Shown here: positions 34,288 through 42,668 of the stretch, piece after piece | Position numbering within the stretch: position 1 is the stretch's first letter | Layout of the letters: the number at the start of each line of letters is the position of its first letter | Origin: Lineus longissimus | Taxonomy: Eukaryota > Nemertea > Pilidiophora > Heteronemertea > Lineidae | Direction: 5' to 3' | NCBI RefSeq assembly: GCF_910592395.1 | Contig: NC_088315.1 | Span: forward strand, 13,189,808 to 13,253,807 | Length of the DNA: 64,000 nt | Translations under genes and position numbers: made by a program | Notes under the pieces: model-generated | The model's database searches: none | Told to the model about the DNA's origin: nothing | Seen by the model: only the letters and a program-made list of their open reading frames with translations

Positions 34288-35340
34288 CAATTTGACTGGT
34301 TTCGCTGTCGGATTGTAAATCATGAATGGAACTAGTTTATGTCTCACTTCCGCAAGTGAGTGTGCGCCCATTAAATGGCTTCGTCCGGCCAATCGGGCAT
34401 TGGGTAACACCACCCCCTGTGCACCTGTCAACAATTGATCTGACTCCAGGCGAGCTCAGACTAACCGCTGGGACCATGGTTGGATAAGCACTGTGGAATT
34501 AGCCCGAAGCTTAACTTCGTCAATGTCCACATAATGGATTACCTCAAATGGTATGGGGTCACAGCCAGTTAGTTCCAATAGGCCTTCCTCAAAGTTCAGG
34601 TGGCATGAATGCTGCGAAAGGAAATCTAGGCCCAGGACTAGTTCGTGGCAAAGGTTTTCGGTAATGTGAACAGTATGGTTTAAGCTATAGTTACCAAGCT
34701 TAAATGGAATATCGCTAGTACCCAGCAGGTAAATTGTGTCCTTGTTGGCGGTGACTGCCTGCTTTCACTTAGTATAGTCAATAGGAAGGCCCGTCAACGT
34801 AGGTTGGGTTTCAAAAAGATCCTTTCTCAAAAGAGACACGCTGGCACTAGTGTCAATCAGAACCTTTATGTGCAGATCCCCAAGTTTACCAGAGACAAAG
34901 TTGGACAACTTTGACTTGACTCGCGGGTCCCCGTCCTGGAAATACACAGCCTGCACGCCCTTGTCACGTAATGGACCCGGTTTTGGTAGTGAAGTCACCC
35001 TTGGGTTAGGCCAGGCTGAGGCAACTACGACGAGACAAAAAGAGTATAGGATCCCCAGTCCCCCAAGCAGTGTGGACACTGTCGGTCGAAGTTTGCTTGT
35101 CACTACGTCCACCCCTCCAAGTGCATGGCATAGCCCTTGAATGCCAAATCCTAGCAAGGCTGTACAAGCTATAATGACAGGCCAATAATTTCTGAGGTAT
35201 GGGCCTACTAGACCACCACACAGCCATATCAATACACTACACACAAGCACACAGAGGGTTGCATAACCAGCAATTTCGACCAACTTAGGCCTACACCAGA
35301 CATTCCCTTGATCAGCCCAATCATTAATCCACGGGACCAA
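34288..35340 (-). CDS. pol: Membrane segment and aspartic protease
   Basis: From 35340 the frame first encodes three hydrophobic stretches of about 20 residues (around YATLCVLVCSVLIWLCGGLV, WPVIIACTALLGFGI and LLGGLGILYSFCLVVVASA), an unusual placement between nucleocapsid and protease. The retropepsin follows: VLIDTSASVSLLRK has the DT(G/S)A active site, and LCHELVLGLDFL is the family's C-terminal block. In-frame TGA codons at 34765-34767 and 34456-34458 interrupt it. Upstream it is out of phase with the nucleocapsid frame, so a frameshift near 35.34 kb, programmed or mutational, would be needed. Confidence 0.75.
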
Positions 35341-36674
35341 CCCGGCTTGTACGTTATGTCAACAATGCTGCCAGCAGTTTTTAAATGGAGGTCGTTGTAA
35401 ACGTTGGGGACCATTTCGTCACTCACTCCGGGATTGCCACCAACTTCGAGAATACCATAAACCTCTGGAATACAATCAACCTCTGGGATATCATCAACCT
35501 CTGGAATATCATCAACCTCTGGAATATCATCAACCTCTGGAATATCATCAACCTCTGGAATATCATCAACCTCTGGAATATCATCAACCTCTGGAATATC
35601 ATCAACCTCTGGAATACAACCATTCCCTAATTTGTGATCCATATCACCCTGAGTACAGTGACTCACGTTGTCCATCACAACTGGAATACAATTATTCCCT
35701 AATTCATGATCAATATCATCCTGAGTACAATTACTCTTGTTTTCAGTAACATCTGGAATACAATTATGCCCCATTTCATGATCAATATCATCTTGAGTAC
35801 AATTACTCTCATTTTCAGCAGCATCTAGAATACAATTATTCCCTATTTCCTGATCAATATCATCTCGAGTACAATTTCTCTCATTTTCAGCAGCATCTAG
35901 AATACAATTATTCCCTATTTCATGATCAATATCATCTTGAGTACGTTTACTCTCATTTTCCGTTATGTCCGGGGTGCAATTAATCTCAGTCTCGATGGCA
36001 CGCTCATGTGTCAACAACCCTACAATGTGTGATGCCTTGCCAGACGGCGCCATGTCCGGCGTTATTTCATCACATACTGTGGGATTATTGCTTGGTTTGG
36101 TGGTGTCGTCATACCTAATTTCGTGTCCACTATCATTGTTTAGAGCAGCCAAATTTGTTTTCATCTCATTATCATGGTTATTAATAGGATCAATAGTGCT
36201 GATCTTTCCCCCTGCAAAATGAGCACGCCTTAGTTTGTTAGAGTTATGCCTCCTCGGCTCTTGACACTCCCGACTGATATGCCCTTGACCCCCACAATTG
36301 TAGCAGGTTACCCGCCGTTGAGGCCTCTGGCCTCCCGGACCCTGTGGTCTCTGGGAAGGAGGCTCTGTCAACTTTGTCCGGCATGTCATGCTTCCATGAC
36401 CAACACGTCCACATCGCCCACAGATGATGACCCCCTCGGTGGTCCTGCCATGCCGGTAGTACGCCGGCCTATCATCCCTCCGATCATTATTACTTTGGCC
36501 TGGTTGTGGGCCCCACTGATCAGAGCAAACAGGGCCTGGTATTGTAGGTTGGATATACTGTCCCGGGGCCTGATGATATTCAGACGGCCCTGGATGCTGG
36601 GGCTTTTGAGCTTGTGCTAGAGCGACCACAACACTCCCGTTTATGTTGTTTCCTATTGAATAGGGTTTGGACAT
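35229..36674 (-). CDS. gag: Gag C-terminal part: zinc knuckles and repeat domains
   Basis: 481 codons. A Pro/Gln-rich region precedes two zinc knuckles, CGRCGRVGHGSMTC and CYNCGGQGHISREC (both C-x2-C-x4-H-x4-C), as in nucleocapsid proteins that bind genomic RNA. Then come about five copies of a 24-residue unit (consensus around ENESNCTQDDIDHEIGNNCI), and a run of PEVDDI hexapeptides. Repeats of this kind are not part of standard nucleocapsids. It overlaps the upstream gag frame and is out of phase with it. Confidence 0.75.
   Translation of the reverse strand: MSKPYSIGNNINGSVVVALAQAQKPQHPGPSEYHQAPGQYIQPTIPGPVCSDQWGPQPGQSNNDRRDDRPAYYRHGRTTEGVIICGRCGRVGHGSMTCRTKLTEPPSQRPQGPGGQRPQRRVTCYNCGGQGHISRECQEPRRHNSNKLRRAHFAGGKISTIDPINNHDNEMKTNLAALNNDSGHEIRYDDTTKPSNNPTVCDEITPDMAPSGKASHIVGLLTHERAIETEINCTPDITENESKRTQDDIDHEIGNNCILDAAENERNCTRDDIDQEIGNNCILDAAENESNCTQDDIDHEMGHNCIPDVTENKSNCTQDDIDHELGNNCIPVVMDNVSHCTQGDMDHKLGNGCIPEVDDIPEVDDIPEVDDIPEVDDIPEVDDIPEVDDIPEVDDIPEVDCIPEVYGILEVGGNPGVSDEMVPNVYNDLHLKTAGSIVDITYKPGWSRGLMIGLIKGMSGVGLSWSKLLVMQPSVCLCVVY
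35455..35620 (-). repeat. 18-bp tandem repeat coding PEVDDI
   Basis: The + strand unit ATCATCAACCTCTGGAAT occurs about eight times in near-perfect register, flanked by decayed units, each coding one PEVDDI hexapeptide on the - strand. Perfection of the array suggests recent expansion. Confidence 0.9.
35640..36000 (-). repeat. 72-bp tandem repeat coding 24-residue unit
   Basis: About five diverged units with the words ATTCCCTAATT(T/C)ATGATC, ATATCATC(T/C)TGAGTACAAT and ATCTAGAATACAATTATT. They keep the reading frame and the Cys-Asn-Cys spacing. Older than the adjacent hexapeptide array. Confidence 0.85.
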
Positions 36675-37413
36675 TTACCAACTGCAGATTGTTGGGGCTG
36701 AACTTAACCTTCATTCGCTCCTTTAACTGATTATAATCAGTGCGAATGGGGACGGCCAAGGAGTAAAAGAACCTGAAGGCCTCAGAGTCTAAAAAATTTG
36801 GCATTGCCGTACCCTTTTCTTGGTCCCCCCAACGGTGAAACTCGGCATAGGCCTCAAAATGCCTGACAAAATTATCAAGGTCTTCCGTAATTTTCCCTGA
36901 ATATGTCTGTGGCTTATTTACAGCCCCTGCTACCTTATTTTGCCCTGGTCGACCGCCTTGCCCTTGGCCCAATTCCCTAATCACATTAGCTAACTCACGG
37001 AACCCGGATTGCGATTGATCTTCACCAGCTGAACTACGATATGAGTTATTATAATTGTGAGTGTGCATGCCACTCCGTCCTGATCCTATGGCACTGTCCG
37101 AATCCCCATAGGCCCTATATGAAGAAAACCCACTGGCCCCTTCGGATGATGATGATGAGGGGGTGTGTCCATACATGCTTGGGAGATATGACCTTCCGGT
37201 GGTGCCGGTACTACTAGTGAGGGATGGATAAACACGGGAAGATGATGACGACAACTCAGGCATAGAAAATGTCACTGTCGCTGACAAAGTGCTGGTCACT
37301 GACTCGCTCACTTCAACAAATGTTCGGCTTAACACATCCTCATCTGAAGACTCACTCAAAAGATTGTTCAGTTCTCCAGCCCCTATTCGAACTTGTGTCA
37401 TACTGGTACTCAC
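36580..37413 (-). CDS. gag: Gag capsid region
   Basis: 277 codons starting with a Ser/Thr-rich low-complexity region, followed by a gag-like helical segment: YSGKITEDLDNFVRHFEAYA, then LDSEAFRFFYSL and YNQLKERMKVKFSP. The phrase about a small number of residues W..E.......L..A..F is the usual retrotransposon Gag (capsid) pattern. The end of the family's conserved region seems missing and the frame shifts near 36.66 kb, so a small deletion is likely. Confidence 0.7.
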   Translation of the reverse strand: MSTSMTQVRIGAGELNNLLSESSDEDVLSRTFVEVSESVTSTLSATVTFSMPELSSSSSRVYPSLTSSTGTTGRSYLPSMYGHTPSSSSSEGASGFSSYRAYGDSDSAIGSGRSGMHTHNYNNSYRSSAGEDQSQSGFRELANVIRELGQGQGGRPGQNKVAGAVNKPQTYSGKITEDLDNFVRHFEAYAEFHRWGDQEKGTAMPNFLDSEAFRFFYSLAVPIRTDYNQLKERMKVKFSPNNLQLVNVQTLFNRKQHKRECCGRSSTSSKAPASRAV

Positions 37414-37507
37414 CGGTCCTGTGCTGACTTTAATCTTTCCACTGCGGAGCTCCAGGATGACGTATCCAACTTCTATGGCTTTGTAAGGCAGCGAGAGGCA
37501 AAATGGA

Positions 37508-37525
37508 TATCCGGGTCACACACCA
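37508..37525 (-). promoter_or_regulatory. Primer-binding site
   Basis: One base inside the 5' LTR the - strand reads TGGTGTGTGACCCGGAT. It begins with TGG, as required to pair with the CCA end of a tRNA. I cannot name the tRNA. Confidence 0.65.
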
Positions 37526-37526
37526 C

Positions 37527-39988
37527 TGGAAGGCTTGCCCTGTCTAGGTCTATGTGGGGTTGAAGTATAAGAACTAATATCCACAGCCGACTTTGTGTGA
37601 TGATGGTGAATATAATATATCTCTTAGTCTTCTTTTTGTGGATGATCGTGAATGTCTATTCAGGGCCAAGCCAACTCTCTCTCTCCCTGTCTTTTTCACA
37701 ACAAGCACACCACCCTTGGTAACTAACCATACGTCATCCCCTCTTCCCCAAAATACCCAATCAGGACTTGGCTCTGACCAACATATAATATGGCGTGATA
37801 CGACCAGACGTACTCCTTCTTTAGCTCAGCTGACAAAGTCAGCGAAGCTGGTCATATTACTAAGGGAATGGTGTCCGTCCTTCCTGCCATCCTTCCTGCC
37901 ATCCTTCCATGTCAATTTTGGGCATTTTGTCACCGTAAGACCTAGGCACTTTGTTGATGCTGCTAAATTAGGAGTAGCCCAAGGGGAACTCGGAAACCAA
38001 AAATCAGCGCAATCCGACCTACATTCGGCGAATGAGGTAATCGGGAAGTTTAAACTTCTTTCCTTTATACCTTGGTCCACAGAGGAAATATTGTTTTCAA
38101 ATCTGGCCGAATATTTTTTAATAAGTTTTCATTTTGACTTGTAATGGAATTAGTTTAGTTTTCACCGCCAGTTGGCGCTACAGGCACATTTGACAGATTT
38201 TTGGACGATTCAAAAGCCCGGGTTATGACGCATAGTTGCGCAGTTGTATCCTGCGAATTGAATTGGCCAAGGAACCAGGCTATATTTCAGCATACCCACT
38301 GTGACCAGTCTAAAGATGGAAGATTGATTTTGCAACAAGTAACCAATTTTCTGCTAAAAAGTAGTCAAGTAGGCGATATTATCACTAGTTCCTTTTAGTG
38401 GGTAGTCATAAGGTCTTAAGGGAATACTTTCAGAAATTAGTTCTTGAAAATTTGGCCACAATTCTGTGAAAACGATATCGGAAGTGCACGCTCTGTTCGC
38501 GATGTATTTTGAAGTGGAGAATTCCCACAGTATGTGCAGTGAATTGGCATGATTCTGTTTGCATATTAGTTTTTAGTACTACGATTCTTACATGAGTAAA
38601 AAGTAGACGTTTTAAGCAACACAATAATGTTACTCCCATAAAAATTGACTCAAAATTGACGGAGCTACGGCATTCTGTTCGGCAATTGGCAGCGCTGATA
38701 AAATACATTGCATGCTGATGCATGCCAAATGGCACACTTTAAAAAGCGCTCATTGGACAGAGTAGGGAATCACCAGAAATGACGTCATCGCTGGTCTAAA
38801 TCTTCTATATAATAATATTAGAAGGGGGACGAATAAAGTCACACTCAGAGGCCTTGGATCGCCTTGAAATTTTGCATGAATGGTGGTGACACCTTACCCT
38901 GATGCAACGTCTTCGTTTTATTCAAAAATTTACTTCAGCGGAGCAGTAATGAGGGATTCTTTATAGGACACTGTCAATTCTCCTTACCACTCACAGAAGC
39001 CAAGGCATTACTGTTAAGTTATGCAGGGGCTTAATCAATTACCTGCACTCCCTGTGGGGTGAATAACAATACCTTTTGAACAGCTGGCTGTAGGAGGATG
39101 ATTGGAACAGCCGATATACCTGCTGACCTGCTGAACCCAGGTTAATGTTATTTTCAATCCACGATTGCTGGTCACCTGATTTTCGATATTTCGCGGGAAA
39201 TGAAATTGTAAACAAACGCATAGTGTGCAGTTCAAACGTAAACAAAAATGTATTTTTGGTACTTTTAGTTGCTGGACTTGGGTTTTCCCACAGTTAGGAG
39301 CTGGGGTCAAATTGGTGGTCTATCGTTTATGGGTTGGGTGGTGTTTTAGTCAGAGGTAGCCCTTTGATTATGAAGGGATTTTCAAATTAAGGTGACCATG
39401 GTCTTTTTATGTGCTCACCATAGCTTGCAATACTTGATGTATCTGAAGAGGCGCGCGAAACCTGACATGGCCTTACCAAGGAGCTGCTCACAGTGCTGAA
39501 CTTCTAGCTTGCCTGTCGACTAAGTGCCTTTTTGGCCGAGACATTGCTACATGTAGGAGGAGCACGCATTTTAAAGTAATAGTAGTGATGATAGTACAGT
39601 TGGTTCGAGCCATTTAAGTCCTTCTAGCAGACGAAAATAGTAGTGGCGCGAATGCAGGAGGTGCTATAGAGGTCAAAGCCGAACGCAGCTGGCGCCGTCT
39701 TCAGTCATTCTATGAAACTGATTGACGTGACGCACTGATGCTCTTGAGGATTTGCCCGCTGTGTTGGAAATTTTAGTGGTATAACGTGTTCTCTTGACCT
39801 TCAAACAGTAGTATAAAGCCGATATTTACTACTTTACACCCTCAGTCCTATGTTATTAGGTCATCCAGCTGAGGGCCAGGCCCTTGGGCCTCTTGTTAAC
39901 CCCTGTGGCAAGTTGCCACAAACCAAATTTAGTAATACTCCCTTACTTATTTATAAACTGAATGGTCAAATAGGTCCACTACCTTGCA
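37527..39988 (-). repeat. 5' LTR, split by a family B insertion
   Basis: The LTR occupies 37527-37817 and 39898-39988; the intervening 2.1 kb is family B. The matching 3' LTR shows the unoccupied site, a run of six T. Outer end TGCAAGG on the - strand, then ACAT. Confidence 0.9.
37818..39897 (+). mobile_element. Family B Helentron-like element, copy B1
   Basis: Inserted in a T-run of the LTR. Starts TTTAGCTCAGCTGACAAAGT, with GCTGAC and GTCAGC arms forming a hairpin, then GTCCGTCCTTCC-type repeats. Ends CCAGCTGAG, an AGGCCCTTGGGCCT hairpin, then CTTGTT. The terminal CAGCTGAG is complementary to the 5' CTCAGCTG. Contains a TGACGTCA site at about 38780. It lacks a roughly 0.7-kb part seen in B4. 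Non-coding; open frames shared with B4 reflect recent common origin. Confidence 0.85.
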
Positions 39989-40113
39989 ACATGTATGGTA
40001 CTAGAAGACATCAGTGGTTCTTTTGTTGGCATCTTAGAAATTCTCTGATTTGACCCGCTATCAAAAGGCCATGTTTAGCAGGTGCGGTAATCATTTCAAA
40101 CTTTCTCGCACAT

Positions 40114-41484
40114 CTTTGGCTCACCGTAGGGGAGTCTTTACAACTGCGCTGTGTCCGTCGTCATCGTCGTCGTTGTCTGTATTTTGTTTCCAAAACAATG
40201 GCACGTTTCTTAACCGCTAGAACTATGAACTTGAAACTTTGTACACAGGACCCCTCAAGTCAGGTGACCTCTGACTATGAATTTCAGTCTGATCTGATTC
40301 TTGACATGGGCCAGAAGTGGAAACCTAAACAGTGTGATATCTCTCTTAAGAGTTACTCTTTTTTTGGGTCACTGGTACGGTGAGTCTATACAACAGCGCA
40401 GTGTCCGTCGTCCGTCGTATCCTATTTCAAAAACAGCGGCACGGCTATGGACAGTAGCTAAGGCTATGGACTCAAACGTTGCATGACCCCCTAGGTCAGA
40501 TGACCTTTGACACTGAATTTCCGTCTGGTCTGATTTTTGACTTGGCCAACAGGGGGCCAAAACTGAAAACATAAATAGTGTGATAACTCACTTATCAGTG
40601 ATTTGTTTTTGATGAAATTTTTATGGTAGGTACTCCTAGCAACGATATGTGATATACATATCGTACATGTTTTTGATTTGACCAACTTTTCAAGGTCACA
40701 TAGGTCAAATGACGTAGATTTGTCGTTTGAGTGTAACTGTTGCATGTTTCTTAACTGGTAGGGCTATGAGCTTAGAAGTTTTTTTGCATAACCCCCTAGG
40801 TCAGATGACCTCTGACAGCCAATTTGGTCTGATCTGATTCTTGACTTGGCCACCAGGACGCCAAAACTGAAAACACAAAAAGTGTGATATTTCACTAATC
40901 AGTGATTTGTTTTTGATGACATTTTTATGGTGGGTACTCCTAGCCAGGATACATCTCATACCCTAGAAGTTTTTGATTTGATCTATTTTTCAAGGTCATA
41001 TAGGTCAAATGGCGTAACTTGGCCATTTTAACTGCTAGGGCTATGGGTTTGAAACTTTGTACACAATACCCCCAAGGTTAGGTTACCTCTGACACTGAAT
41101 TTTGGTCAGATCTGGTTCTTGACTTCGACACCAGGGGGCAAAATGTGAAAACCTAGAAAGTGTGATATCTTGCTCATTAGTGATTCGTATTCGATAAAGT
41201 TGTTATGGTTGGTACTCCCAGCAAGGATACATTACATATTATACAGGTTTTTGAATTGAGCTACGTTTCAAGGTCATAGAGGTCAAATGCAGTGAATTTG
41301 CTGTTTGGCGGCCTAACTATGGCATGTTTCTTTACTGCAATGACATATGAAATCCCCTTTGATTAGGATACTGATACTAGTAGTATCTCAGAGTCTTCCT
41401 CGGTCATATCTCAAGAAACATTCATTGTCAATTAAGTCGTTACCTAAATACCGGTGAGCACAATGGCCCCTGGCCTTTTCATTT
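40114..41484 (+). mobile_element. Family A element(s) in tetraspanin intron
   Basis: Begins TTTGGCTCACCGTAGGGGAG with a GTCGTCATCGTCGTCG run and ends GGCCTTTTCATT. A second 5' module at about 40375 (GGTGAGTCTATACAAC) shows nesting or duplication. Four to five interior modules follow. Confidence 0.75.
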
Positions 41485-41930
41485 GATAAGATTTTTATTG
41501 TAGGTTCTCCTTGCAAGGATACATCACATATCATACAGGTTTTTGATTTGACCTATTCTTCAAGGTCACAGTGGAAAATGGCATAAATTGCCCATTTGAG
41601 TATAACTATGGTACGTTTCTTAACCGCTAAAGCTATGAACTTGAAATTAGGTACACATGACTCCCTATGTCATGTAACCTTTGACATAGAATATCGGTCT
41701 GATCTGATTCTCGACTTGGCCACCAGGTGGCCAAAATTAAAAAAAGATAAAAAGTGACTAGTGACTTGTTTTCGATGATATTTCTATGGTAGGTACTCCA
41801 AGCATCGATACATCACATGTTATACCGACTTTGGTTTAACCTATATACTATAGCATGTTTCTGAACCAGGATGAATTCCTAACCACCAAATATCTATACG
41901 ATGAGCATAATGGCCCCTGGCCATTTCATT
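41485..41930 (+). mobile_element. Family A element, 5' truncated
   Basis: Interior module directly abutting the previous 3' end, ending GGCCCCTGGCCATTTCATT. Head-to-tail joining of 3' ends recurs at 9189/9190 and 60920, a pattern worth noting. Confidence 0.7.
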
Positions 41931-42495
41931 TGACTAAAACATTATTTAGTTTCAATGAGATTTCTTTAAGTGGCGGAGACTTCATTGAAAGCAAAGCATT
42001 CTTTGAGGACACTTTTCATGATTTTTGAGAAGTTTGCGCTGACCTTTTGTGGCTAATTTTAATGTTTTTCGTAATATGTCTAACGGATCAGTACATTTAG
42101 GGTGTATGATAATTAGTTATGTTGCAGTGCTTGGTTCAATTGTGAATATTTTGACTTGGAAAACACTAGCCTTTTTATGTCAATTGCAAACATTGTTATA
42201 AACATAAGCATAGGAACACTTGAGGAATAGCTCCCTTAAAACAACTGTATAGATAATATAAACAATACAGAAAGACTGACCTTTACATTTTGATATCAAA
42301 AAGAACGTTTCTGGTTAAAAACCGAGTTTTTTTTCGGTAGAATTTTATTCCAGATTTTGTTGTTTAAAATTTACAAATAATTAATGAACAACCAAATTTC
42401 CCTTAATGTACTGACGCATGTATCCATTGTGACACTGGTTGTCCCTTTAGGTCCTTCAAGCAAAACATATGATGAAGATTTGCCCTCTATTTCAG

Positions 42496-42573
42496 TATGT
42501 GCTATTTCTGCTGATCATCATATTGGGAGAGGTTACTCCTGGTATCCTAGTGTGGGTCTTCAAGCAGTATATC
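42496..42573 (+). CDS. Tetraspanin exon (TM3)
   Basis: A 26-codon, phase-0 exon between acceptor TGCCCTCTATTTCAG and donor ATC|GTAAGTA. It encodes YVLFLLIIILGEVTPGILVW and ends VFKQYI. The helix with an embedded Glu and the following Val-Phe-Lys match TM3 of tetraspanins, and the phase fits the exon at 25284-25493. The intron between them is 17.0 kb, mostly retroelement. Confidence 0.8.
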
Positions 42574-42668
42574 GTAAGTAGAATAATCATTATTTCACCT
42601 GATACCCGTGTAAGAAGAAATTCGGCCCCTGATTACAAATGCCACAACGTCTCCAAAATAAAGGATTC

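Larger units (their letters stand above)
26270..39988 (-). mobile_element. Ty3-type LTR retroelement with chromodomain and envelope
   Basis: A full-length 13.7-kb provirus-like element in antisense orientation inside the tetraspanin intron. It has 387-bp LTRs (TG...CA), 4-bp direct repeats ACAT (26266-26269 and 39989-39992), a primer site beside the 5' LTR and a purine tract beside the 3' LTR. Gene order from right to left is gag, nucleocapsid with repeats, membrane segment, protease, RT/RNase H, integrase, chromodomain, env. Two later insertions are nested in it: family B (37818-39897) inside the 5' LTR and a piggyBac derivative (27326-27933) in the 3' noncoding region. Several stops and frameshifts make it non-functional as read, although the LTRs differ at only 4-5 sites. 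Confidence 0.9.

Noticed and set aside
38430-38735. A - strand ORF conserved between family B copies B1 and B4
   Set aside because: The copies are nearly identical at DNA level, so an open frame in both is expected without selection. No motif seen.
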